Origin: Streptomyces violaceoruber
GTDB taxonomy: Bacteria; Actinomycetota; Actinomycetes; Streptomycetales; Streptomycetaceae
Assembly (NCBI RefSeq): GCF_033406955.1
Contig: NZ_CP137734.1
Location: forward strand, 1,116,001-1,180,000
Direction: 5' to 3'
Length of the DNA: 64,000 nt
Numbering within the stretch: position 1 is the first letter of the stretch; each line of letters starts with the position of its first letter. The position numbers and the translations under genes were made by a program. Below, piece by piece: positions 17,981 through 26,258 of the stretch. A model generated the notes under the pieces. The model had not been told where the DNA came from. It saw only the letters and a program-made list of their open reading frames with translations, and did not search any database.

Positions 17981-19972
17981 TTGAACAGCAGCAAGCACAC
18001 GGAGTTGGCGAACCACGCGTGGTCCGTCGCCGACCTCCTGCGGGGGGACTACAAGCAGTCCGACTACGGCAAGGTCATCCTGCCGTTCACGGTGCTGCGG
18101 CGACTGGAGTGCGTGCTGGCGCCGACCCGCGAGAAGGTCGCGGAGATCGCGGAACAGCACAAGGACAGCGGCATCGACCCGGACCGCTTCCTGCGACGGG
18201 CCTCGGGCCACTCCTTCTACAACAGGTCCCGCCTGACGTTGAAGAAGATCGCGGAAGATCCGCAGAGCGCGGCGATGAACCTCCAGGTGTACGTGGGGGC
18301 CTTCTCGGACAACGCGCAGGGCGTGCTGGAGCGCTTCGAGTTCGCCCAGCAGATCAAGCGGCTCGACAGCGCCGGACTCCTCTACAAGGTCATCGGCAAG
18401 TTCACGGACCTGGACCTGCGTCCCGAGGTCGTGCCCAACCACAACATGGGCTACATCTTCGAGGAACTGATCCGCCGCTTCGCCGAGCAGTCCAACGAGA
18501 CGGCCGGTGAGCACTTCACGCCCCGCGAGGTCATCCAACTCATGGTGCGGCTGCTGGTCGCCCCGGACGGCGACGCGCTCCAGCTTCCGGGCGCGGTGCG
18601 TACGGTCCTCGACCCGGCGTGTGGCACGGGCGGCATGCTCTCGGCGATGGACGACCTGATCACCGAGTTCAACAAGGACGCCACGGTGGAGGTGTACGGG
18701 CAGGAACTGAACCCCGAGTCGTGGGCGATCTGCCGGTCCGACCTCATGATCAAGGGCCAGGATCCGGAGAACATCGCTTTCGGCAATTCCTTCTCCGACG
18801 ACGGCCACGCCCGCAAGACCTTCGACTACATGCTGGCCAACCCCCCGTTCGGGGTGGAGTGGAAGAAGGTCAAGGACGAGGTCGAGCACGAGCACAAGGC
18901 GCTGGGCGAGGCCGGCCGCTTCGGTGCGGGTCTCCCGCGTATCAACGACGGCTCTCTGCTGTTCCTCCAGCACATGATCTCCAAGATGAAGCCGGTGGAT
19001 GTGAACGGCGGAGGCGGATCGCGTCTGGCGATCGTCTTCAACGGCTCGCCGCTGTTCACGGGTGCGGCCGGCTCGGGTGAGTCGGAGATCCGCCGCTGGA
19101 TCCTGGAGAACGACTGGCTGGAGGGCATCGTCGCCCTGCCGGACCAGCTCTTCTACAACACCGGCATCTCGACGTACTTCTGGATCCTGACGAACAGGAA
19201 GAGCCCGGACCACAAGGGCAAGGTCGTACTGCTGGACGCGCGCGACCAGTGGCAGAAGATGCGGAAGTCGCTCGGCGACAAGCGCAAGCAGCTGGGCTCG
19301 GACCACATCGCGACGGTGGTCAAACTGTACGGCGAGGCGCTGGCCGCGGCGGACAACACGGAGCACCCGCTGCACGACAAGGTGAAGGTCTTCCGCAACG
19401 AGGACTTCGGCTACCAGCGCATCACGGTGGAACGCCCGCTGAAGCTGCGCTTCGAGGTGACGGAGGAGACCCTGGCGGCACTGGAGGCGTCCAAACCGAT
19501 CCAGAAGCTGCCGCAGGCCGCGGCTCTCGCGGACGCCTTCAAATCCCTGATGGACACAAGCTGGGACACGAAGCAGGAGGCTTGGCTCGCCCTGAAGGAC
19601 GCGGTGGTGCAGGCCGGCGGGACGTGGCCGACGGGGGCACCGTTCAATAAGGCGCTGCGTGAGGTTGTCGGGGTACGGGACCTGGAGGGCGAGGTACAGC
19701 TCGTCAAGGGCGAGCCCGAACCGGACTCGGAGCTGCGGGACTACGAGAACGTGCCGCTGGGTGAGGATGTCGAGGAGTACCTGGCGCGGGAGGTCCACCC
19801 GTATGCGCCGGATGCGTGGGTTGACCACAGCAAGACGAAGATCGGGTACGAGATTCCGTTCACGCGGCACTTCTATGTGTACGAACCACCACGGCCGTTG
19901 GCCGAGATCGATGCCGAGTTGAAAGCTCTTCAGGAAGAGATTCAGGGAATTTTGGGAGGGGTGACAGAATGA
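17981..19972 (+). CDS. hsdM: Type I restriction-modification system methyltransferase subunit
   Basis: This 663-residue M subunit has the N-terminal helical HsdM domain (NHAWSVADLLRGDYKQSDYGKVILPF) and a methylase core with motif I DPACGTGG and motif IV NPPFG. These make N6-methyladenine in the S-subunit target site. I prefer the TTG start at 17981, because the family N-terminus usually begins just before SSKHTELANH and GGGGA lies 6 bases upstream. A GTG at 17942 would add 13 residues. The stop overlaps the hsdS start by four bases (ATGA), giving a coupled hsdM-hsdS-hsdR operon. Confidence 0.93.
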   Translation: MNSSKHTELANHAWSVADLLRGDYKQSDYGKVILPFTVLRRLECVLAPTREKVAEIAEQHKDSGIDPDRFLRRASGHSFYNRSRLTLKKIAEDPQSAAMNLQVYVGAFSDNAQGVLERFEFAQQIKRLDSAGLLYKVIGKFTDLDLRPEVVPNHNMGYIFEELIRRFAEQSNETAGEHFTPREVIQLMVRLLVAPDGDALQLPGAVRTVLDPACGTGGMLSAMDDLITEFNKDATVEVYGQELNPESWAICRSDLMIKGQDPENIAFGNSFSDDGHARKTFDYMLANPPFGVEWKKVKDEVEHEHKALGEAGRFGAGLPRINDGSLLFLQHMISKMKPVDVNGGGGSRLAIVFNGSPLFTGAAGSGESEIRRWILENDWLEGIVALPDQLFYNTGISTYFWILTNRKSPDHKGKVVLLDARDQWQKMRKSLGDKRKQLGSDHIATVVKLYGEALAAADNTEHPLHDKVKVFRNEDFGYQRITVERPLKLRFEVTEETLAALEASKPIQKLPQAAALADAFKSLMDTSWDTKQEAWLALKDAVVQAGGTWPTGAPFNKALREVVGVRDLEGEVQLVKGEPEPDSELRDYENVPLGEDVEEYLAREVHPYAPDAWVDHSKTKIGYEIPFTRHFYVYEPPRPLAEIDAELKALQEEIQGILGGVTE

Positions 19973-21297
19973 GCACTGTCCTAGGCATTGCACTTCCCCC
20001 GCAATGGTCAGCCACTCGCCTGAAGCACGTAACCGCAGCACTCAACCGCGGCTCGGCACCTAACTACGCCGATGCAGGACCTGTGCGGGCGGTCAGCCAG
20101 GCCTCGAATCAACCCGGTGGAATCAACTGGGAACGTACACGCTTTCACGACTTCCATGGAATCCCATCCACCCTGAAGGGCCATCTGCACCCAGACGACC
20201 TCCTTATCAACTCGACTGGAACGGGCACCCTTGGTCGCGTCGGATACTTCACAGGATCGCCGGATGGTCTGCCCTGTATGGCTGACAGTCACGTAACACT
20301 TGCCCGCACTAGACGCGAGCAATTGAATCCTCGATACGCCTACTACTGGCTCACTTCGAAGCCCTTCCAGGAGTACGTCTATTCCGCGCTGGTCGTAGGG
20401 GCCACCAATCAGATCGAGCTAAACCGGGATCGACTCGCAGACGCGCCAGTTCCACTGCCGCAATTGTCGGAGCAACTCCGCATCGCTGAATTTCTCGACA
20501 TCGAGACCGCGAAAATCGACCATTATGTGAGCCTATACACGAAACTACAATGCAAGCTACGCGAGAAACACCAGAGCATCACCGAGTCTCTCCTGTTGCA
20601 CGGCAACGAAACTGAGAGCGTACCGCCATCCAGTGGCGGCGCCCCGTTCCCCTCGAGTTTCCACATCGGCAGACTCAAGCACGCGGCGACGCGGATTGAC
20701 GTCGGCATTGCCGAAGCAGCAACTCACGCCTACGCAACAACGGGCTCACCGCTGATTCGGTCGATGAACATTCGACCGAATCGCCTGGAGTTGGACGACC
20801 TCCTTTACATCGAACCCTGGTTCGCCGAACGAAATAAGTCGAAATATGTGCGGGCTGGCGACATCCTCACCGTAAGAACGGGCAATGCAGGCATTAGTGC
20901 AGTGGTTCCACAAAAAATGGATCGCTCGCAAACCTTCACCCAGCTAATCACGACACCAAAGGAGGGATTTTCGGCCGAATACTTCTGCCAATTTCTCAAT
21001 TCCAGGGTCGGCCGAGAATATTTCAAGCTCGTGAGCTGGGGAAGTGCACAGCCAAATATTAGCGTCCCACTCTTGGCGAACACACCTGTCCCGATCCCAC
21101 AGGTTCACATCCAGGAAGCAATCGCCTCGCGGATAAACCAAAACCAGGCGACTTTCGACGACTTGGACACCAAGATCTCTACAGCCTGTGAGCTTGCCGC
21201 AGAACGCCGTCAAACCCTAATCACCGCCGCCGTAACGGGCCAGTTCGACGTATCCGCCGCCAGCGGGCGCAACGTGACCGAAGGAGTCTCCGCATGA
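19969..21297 (+). CDS. hsdS: Type I restriction-modification system specificity subunit
   Basis: The 442-residue protein has two target-recognition repeats. The first half ends with a conserved region (LSEQLRIAEFLDIETAKIDH, about 165-184) and a coiled-coil spacer. The second half repeats the plan with INQNQATFDDLDTKIS near the end. It sets the DNA sequence recognised by HsdM and HsdR. The gene is visibly AT-richer than hsdM and hsdR, with many A- or T-ending codons, consistent with lateral replacement of the specificity gene. It overlaps both neighbours by four bases (ATGA), which keeps the operon coupled. Confidence 0.92.
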   Translation: MSTVLGIALPPQWSATRLKHVTAALNRGSAPNYADAGPVRAVSQASNQPGGINWERTRFHDFHGIPSTLKGHLHPDDLLINSTGTGTLGRVGYFTGSPDGLPCMADSHVTLARTRREQLNPRYAYYWLTSKPFQEYVYSALVVGATNQIELNRDRLADAPVPLPQLSEQLRIAEFLDIETAKIDHYVSLYTKLQCKLREKHQSITESLLLHGNETESVPPSSGGAPFPSSFHIGRLKHAATRIDVGIAEAATHAYATTGSPLIRSMNIRPNRLELDDLLYIEPWFAERNKSKYVRAGDILTVRTGNAGISAVVPQKMDRSQTFTQLITTPKEGFSAEYFCQFLNSRVGREYFKLVSWGSAQPNISVPLLANTPVPIPQVHIQEAIASRINQNQATFDDLDTKISTACELAAERRQTLITAAVTGQFDVSAASGRNVTEGVSA

Positions 21298-24200
21298 GCC
21301 CCGTGCACGACGAGTCGTCCTTCGGGGCTGCCATCGTTGCCGCCCTCTGCGAGCGGGGGTGGCGGGAGGCAAACCCGGAGGACTACCAAACCGACCTCGG
21401 CCTGGACACCAACGAGTTGTTCACCTTCATCGGGGCCACACAGTCTGATGAGTGGTACGAACTGCTCGCCGTCTATGGCAACGACACCAACGAGGCCCAG
21501 CGCGGTTTCACTCAACGCCTCGACCGGGCCATCGCCGAGGACGGGCTGCTCCACGTCCTCCGGAACGGCGTGAAGGACCGCGGAGTCCGCCTCCGGGTCG
21601 CCTACTTCAAGCCCAACCTCATCTCCGCCGACTCCGTACTCAACGGCTACCGGGCCAACCGCCTCACCGTCGTCCGCGAACTGCCCTACGCCACCAAGCA
21701 GGCCGACTGGGGTCATCGGCTCGACCTGACCCTGTTCCTCAACGGCATCCCCGTCGCCACCGCCGAGTTGAAGAACCCGCTCACCGGGCAGGGCGTCGAG
21801 CAAGCCAAGGAGCAGTACCGGACGGACCGGGACCCGACCGAGCTGATCTTCACGCGGCGTGTCATCGCCAACTTCGCCGTCGACCCGGACCTGGTCTTCG
21901 TCACCACGCAGCTGCGCGGCAAAAGCACCCAGTTCCTGCCGTTCAACACCGGCTCGAACGGCCCCGGCCAGCCCGGCGGCGCCGGCAACCCGGCGCCCAT
22001 GGAGCACGGCAAGTACGCCACCTCCTACCTCTGGGAAGAGGTCTGGCAGCGGGACAACTGGCTCGACCTCCTCCAGCGCTACGTGCACCAGCAGAAGGAG
22101 AAGACGCCCGGCGGCGGTGTCACCAAGAAGACGATCTTCCCCCGGTTCCACCAGTGGGACGTGGTCCGGAAGCTCACCGCGCACGCCTCCGTCCACGGCG
22201 CCGGCCAGAACTACCTGGTCATGGCCTCCGCCGGTTCCGGCAAGTCGAACACCATCGGCTGGCTGGCCCACCGCCTCAGCGACCTGCACGCACGCATGGA
22301 CCCGGCTGTTCTCCCACCCGACGCCCTGGCTGAGGGTCGCATCAAGCCCGGCGAACCCGTCTTCGACAAGGTCATCGTCATCACGGACCGACGCAACCTG
22401 GACGCCCAGCTCCGGGAGACCGTCGGCAGCTTCAGCCAGACCGACGGCCTGGTCGTCAAGGTCGACGAGAAGCACGGCGCGAAGAGCGAACAGCTCGCCC
22501 GCGCCCTCTCCCGGGACTCCGGGAAGATCGTCACCGTTACCCTGCACTCGTTCCCGGCCCTGCTGGACTACATCAAGCGCAATCCCACCGAGATCAAGGG
22601 CACCCGTTTCGCGATCATCGTCGACGAGGCACACTCGTCGCAGTCCGGCGACGCCGCCACCGCCGTGAAGTCCGCCCTGCGTGACCTCGGCCTGGACTCC
22701 GACTCGGACGACGAGGGCGCGACCACGGTCACCGTGGACGACAAGCTGAAGGCGAAGGCGGTCGAGCGCTCGCACGCCGCCAACCTCTCCTACTTCGCCT
22801 TCACCGCCACGCCCAAATCCAAGACCCTCGAACTCTTCGGCACGGAAGGTGTGGAGAACGGCAAGACCGTCTACCGGCCCTTCCACACCTACTCCATGCG
22901 CCAGGCCATCGAGGAAGGCTTCATCCTCGACCCACTGCGCAACTACGTCACGTACAACACGTACTGGAAGCTCGCGAACCTCAACCGCGACGAGAAGGAG
23001 GTCGACCCCTCCAAGGCGAACAGCCTGCTCGCCCGGTTCGCGCTCATGCACGAGCACACGGTGTCCCAGCACGCCCAGGTGATCGTCGAGCACTTCGTCG
23101 CCCACACCCGCGGCCGGCTCGGCGGCCGGGCCAAGGCCATGGTGGTCACGGCTTCCCGCCACTCCGCCGTGCAGATGGCCCGTGCCATCAAGAGCTACAT
23201 CGCCGACCGCGACTACGACACCAAGTACCCGGACCTCGGTGTCCTGGTCGCGATCTCCGGCTCCCTCACCATCGACGGTGAAGAGACCACCGAGGTGAAG
23301 GAGAACGGCGGTCTGTCCGAGAGCGCACTGCCCAAGGCCTTCGCCTACACGCGCGCCGACGACAAGGCCGTGAAGGCCGGCGGCAAGGGACAGCAGGAGT
23401 ATCGGATCCTGGTCGTCGCCGAGAAGTACCAGACCGGCTTCGACCAGCCGCTCCTCACGACGATGTACGTCAACAAGACGCTGACCGGCATCGCCGCGGT
23501 GCAGACCCTCTCCCGCCTCAACCGCACCGCCGAGCGCAAGACCCAGGCCGACCTGGCCGTCCTGGACTTCGTCAACGAGGCCGAGGACATCCAGGACGCC
23601 TTCCGCCCGTATTTCGAGGAGGCGCACACCCTGCCCTCCGACCCGAACCTCCTCTACACGGCCCAGAGCCGCGTCATGTCCGCGCCGATCATCTCGGAGC
23701 AGGACATGGACGAGTTCGTCGCCGCGTACTTCGAGGCGCAGGAGAAGGCGGGCGGCTCCCAGTCCAAGTGGGAGAAGCTGCACGCCGAGCTGTACCGGCT
23801 CCTCTCCCCCGCCGTCACTCGCTTCACCGCCCTCCTGGAGAGCGAGGAGGAGGACGACGTCGAGACGGCAGAGGAGTTCCGGGCCAACCTCAACGACTAC
23901 GTCCGCAAGTACGGCTTCCTCGCGCAGATCGTGCCGTACCGCGACGCCGAGTTGGAGCGCCTGTACCTCTACGGACGTTACCTGCTCAACCGTCTTCCCC
24001 GCCTCGCCGACGGCGGAGTCGACATAGGTGAGGTCGACCTCAGCCATCTGCGCGTCGAGAAGACCGGCGAGCACGACGTGTCCCTCAACCCCGAGGGTGC
24101 CGCCGAGCTCAAGGGCTTCGGTGACGGGGTCGGTGGTGCCACGGACGCCGAGAAGTCACTGCTGTCGGCGCTGATCGAGAAGTTCAACGCCAAGTTCGGC

Positions 24201-24476
24201 ACGGAGTTCACCGAGGAGGACGTCCTCCCGGCCTTCAACGCGACGAAGGACGACCCGAAGGTCCGCGCCGCCGCCGTCGTCAACGACGAAGAGAACTTCG
24301 GCATCGTCTTCGACAAGAAGTTCGAGGAGAACATGATGGACCATGTCTCCACGATCGACACGCTCGGGAAGCGGTACTTCGGTACCGACCGGGACTTCAA
24401 GTCCAACCTCGACCGCAGCGCGCGTCGTGCCGCCTGGCGGATGATCCGTCGGGAGGAAGGGCTGGACGACATCTGA
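21294..24476 (+). CDS. hsdR: Type I restriction enzyme endonuclease/translocase subunit
   Basis: The 1060-residue protein has an N-terminal PD-(D/E)xK nuclease domain, with TAELKN near residues 156-161 as the ExK part, then an SF2 translocase: Walker A SAGSGKSNT near 312-320 and DEAH-box IVDEAHSSQSGDA near 442-454. Later helicase motifs (TATPKSK, EKYQTGFDQP) are present, and the C-terminal helical region is complete. It cuts unmethylated DNA after translocation. The start ATG is inside the hsdS stop (ATGA). The operon looks complete, with no frameshift or truncation visible. Confidence 0.93.
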   Translation: MSPVHDESSFGAAIVAALCERGWREANPEDYQTDLGLDTNELFTFIGATQSDEWYELLAVYGNDTNEAQRGFTQRLDRAIAEDGLLHVLRNGVKDRGVRLRVAYFKPNLISADSVLNGYRANRLTVVRELPYATKQADWGHRLDLTLFLNGIPVATAELKNPLTGQGVEQAKEQYRTDRDPTELIFTRRVIANFAVDPDLVFVTTQLRGKSTQFLPFNTGSNGPGQPGGAGNPAPMEHGKYATSYLWEEVWQRDNWLDLLQRYVHQQKEKTPGGGVTKKTIFPRFHQWDVVRKLTAHASVHGAGQNYLVMASAGSGKSNTIGWLAHRLSDLHARMDPAVLPPDALAEGRIKPGEPVFDKVIVITDRRNLDAQLRETVGSFSQTDGLVVKVDEKHGAKSEQLARALSRDSGKIVTVTLHSFPALLDYIKRNPTEIKGTRFAIIVDEAHSSQSGDAATAVKSALRDLGLDSDSDDEGATTVTVDDKLKAKAVERSHAANLSYFAFTATPKSKTLELFGTEGVENGKTVYRPFHTYSMRQAIEEGFILDPLRNYVTYNTYWKLANLNRDEKEVDPSKANSLLARFALMHEHTVSQHAQVIVEHFVAHTRGRLGGRAKAMVVTASRHSAVQMARAIKSYIADRDYDTKYPDLGVLVAISGSLTIDGEETTEVKENGGLSESALPKAFAYTRADDKAVKAGGKGQQEYRILVVAEKYQTGFDQPLLTTMYVNKTLTGIAAVQTLSRLNRTAERKTQADLAVLDFVNEAEDIQDAFRPYFEEAHTLPSDPNLLYTAQSRVMSAPIISEQDMDEFVAAYFEAQEKAGGSQSKWEKLHAELYRLLSPAVTRFTALLESEEEDDVETAEEFRANLNDYVRKYGFLAQIVPYRDAELERLYLYGRYLLNRLPRLADGGVDIGEVDLSHLRVEKTGEHDVSLNPEGAAELKGFGDGVGGATDAEKSLLSALIEKFNAKFGTEFTEEDVLPAFNATKDDPKVRAAAVVNDEENFGIVFDKKFEENMMDHVSTIDTLGKRYFGTDRDFKSNLDRSARRAAWRMIRREEGLDDI

Positions 24477-24483
24477 CGCGATC

Positions 24484-24516
24484 GGGGCGCGGTGCGCACC
24501 TCGCGCATCGCGCCCC
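24484..24516. terminator. Hairpin between the convergent hsdR and DUF397 genes
   Basis: Arms GGGGCGCG and CGCGCCCC enclose a 17-base loop, 7 bases after the hsdR stop. It sits between convergent genes and could end transcription of both; there is no U-tract, as is common in high-GC terminators. Confidence 0.55.
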
Positions 24517-24533
24517 GCCGGTCTTCGATCAGT

Positions 24534-24740
24534 TCAGCGCCCTGCGGTCATCCGCACGAACCCGTCCCAGGCCTCAGAGCCGAAGGCGATCCTGGCTACT
24601 GCGGGTCGCTTCGAGTCCCTGACGAGAATGGCTCCGGAGACTGCGGCGACCTCGACGCATTCACCACCGTTGCCCGTGCTGTAGCTGCTCTTGGTCCAAG
24701 CGGCCTCGGGCACAGCCGCCTTGCTGTGCTGCACGCTCAT
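24534..24740 (-). CDS. DUF397 domain protein
   Basis: This 68-residue protein matches the small DUF397 family: WTKSSYSTGNGGECVEVA near residues 15-32, then VLVRDSKRP-type (here ILVRDSKRP) and a C-terminal helix AWDGFVRM. DUF397 proteins in Streptomyces are usually encoded next to an XRE-type regulator and are thought to act as its small partner. Its start overlaps the stop of the regulator by four bases, so both are translated from one message. Confidence 0.93.
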   Translation of the reverse strand: MSVQHSKAAVPEAAWTKSSYSTGNGGECVEVAAVSGAILVRDSKRPAVARIAFGSEAWDGFVRMTAGR

Positions 24741-25591
24741 GTGTCTCCCATCAGTTGCTCAATGAACGACACTGACTCGCTCGGTGTCAGCGCCTGTGAT
24801 CGGAGGATGCCATAGCGCGCTTCCAGCGTGCGCACGTATGCAGCGTCGGTGTAGAGGCGACTGTGGTCCTGTACCTCCGCGTAGGCAAGGCGCTTTCCGT
24901 TGTCGGTGTCGATCAGCGAGAAGGGGCCGCCCAATGCCGCGTTGTCCTCTCGGTCGATCGGCATGACTTGCACCTCGACGTTCCTCGACTGGCCCGTGAG
25001 GAGGACTTGCTCCAGCGCCTCACGCATGACCTTCCGACCGCCGATCGGCCTGCGCAGCACCGCTTCTTCGATCACAAAGCTCATCAACGGAGCAGGGCGC
25101 CGACGGAAGATCTCCTGCCGCACCATACGCGCCTCGAGCCGCTGTTCGATCACGTCGTCCTCCAGCAGCGGCCGCTGCATGTGGAATACGGCTCGGGCGT
25201 AGTCCTCCGTCTGCAACAGACCCGGCACTGCGTACAGGGCGTACACGTTCAACGCTGTCGCTCTCGCCTCGAGCCGAGCCATGTCCCGGAAGAACGCCGG
25301 ATACTGAGCCCGCCCCACCTCCTCCTTCAGCGCCGTGAGCACACCCCCCGCCCCCAACACCTCATCCGCCTTCTCGATGAACCGAGCCTGCGGAATACGC
25401 CGCCCCTGCTCGATGGACGCCACCGTGTCCGCCGAGTAGCCGAGCCTCTTGCCGAACTCGGCCCGCTCCAGTCCCGCCCGCACGCGCAGCAGCTTCAGCT
25501 GCCGTCCGAACGCGGTCACCACGCCCGTCCCCGGCTCTTCCTCCGGCCGCTGCTGCCGCTGCGCCGCCGACTCCTCGTCCCTCACGGTCAC
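24737..25591 (-). CDS. XRE-family regulator with a DUF5753 domain
   Basis: The 284-residue protein has an N-terminal helix-turn-helix (LKLLRVRAGLERAEFGKRLGYSADTVASIEQGRRIP, residues about 31-66) and a C-terminal DUF5753 domain (YAVPGLLQTEDYARAV, then the late EVQDHSRLY). This type of regulator is widespread in Streptomyces (WhiJ-like group) and pairs with DUF397. The start GTG at 25591 has AGGAGG seven bases upstream; the longer ORF is not needed. It is divergent from an HATPase gene, completing the usual triad. Confidence 0.92.
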   Translation of the reverse strand: MTVRDEESAAQRQQRPEEEPGTGVVTAFGRQLKLLRVRAGLERAEFGKRLGYSADTVASIEQGRRIPQARFIEKADEVLGAGGVLTALKEEVGRAQYPAFFRDMARLEARATALNVYALYAVPGLLQTEDYARAVFHMQRPLLEDDVIEQRLEARMVRQEIFRRRPAPLMSFVIEEAVLRRPIGGRKVMREALEQVLLTGQSRNVEVQVMPIDREDNAALGGPFSLIDTDNGKRLAYAEVQDHSRLYTDAAYVRTLEARYGILRSQALTPSESVSFIEQLMGDT

Positions 25592-25716
25592 CGCCCCGCC
25601 TCCTGTCCTCTCCCCGCGTACCACCACGTACAGCGCCCGCGTCCGCTCCGTACGACGACCCGACGTCAGCGCGTCACCACTGGTCACGCTAGGCCACGAA
25701 GCGCCACCGTGAGTGC

Positions 25717-26163
25717 ATGACCGCAACACAACCACCCCTGACGGTGCACAGGTTCGCGATGTGCTTCAGCTCCACCCCGCGGGGCGCCCGCCTGGCCCGG
25801 CGCCTGTGCGCGCACCGTCTGGACGCCTGGGGGATTCCGTACGGCACCGACGTGCACGACGTCGTCACGCTCATCGCGTCGGAGCTGTGCGCGAACGCCG
25901 TACGGCACGGGCACGTCGCCGGCCGGGACTTCCACCTCTCGCTCACTGCCCACCCGGCCACCGGCACCGTACGCATCGAGGTGACCGACACGCGGGGCGA
26001 GCGTCTCCCCCGCCTCCCCGCCGACGTACCGGAGGACAGCGACGGCGGGCGCGGACTGCTGCTCGTCGAGGCGCTCGCCGACCGCTGGGGATGCTCGCCC
26101 CGTGCCGAGGGCGGCCCCGGCAAGACCGTGTGGGCGGAGTGCGCCGCGCCCGGCCTGACCTGA
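25717..26163 (+). CDS. HATPase-domain protein (anti-sigma factor kinase-like)
   Basis: The 148-residue protein is a single GHKL ATPase domain of the RsbW type: the N box reads ASELCANAVRHG near residues 53-64, the G1 box VTDTRG near 88-93, and the G2 loop DGGRGLLLV. RsbW-like proteins phosphorylate anti-anti-sigma factors and bind sigma factors. In Streptomyces such genes commonly sit beside XRE/DUF397 pairs. It is divergent from the XRE gene with about 125 bases between starts. Confidence 0.9.
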   Translation: MTATQPPLTVHRFAMCFSSTPRGARLARRLCAHRLDAWGIPYGTDVHDVVTLIASELCANAVRHGHVAGRDFHLSLTAHPATGTVRIEVTDTRGERLPRLPADVPEDSDGGRGLLLVEALADRWGCSPRAEGGPGKTVWAECAAPGLT

Positions 26164-26258
26164 TCGTGTAGCTCCCCGGCGACCTGGCTGGACGCACGGA
26201 ACCCCCGCCCGCGAAACTGACCCCTTCGGACACTCGACGGGGCGGGAGCGGGGACCAG

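Noticed and set aside
21210..24074. A 954-codon open frame opposite hsdR
   Set aside because: It is the antisense shadow of a well-supported HsdR with all its motifs; the antisense product has no recognisable motif.
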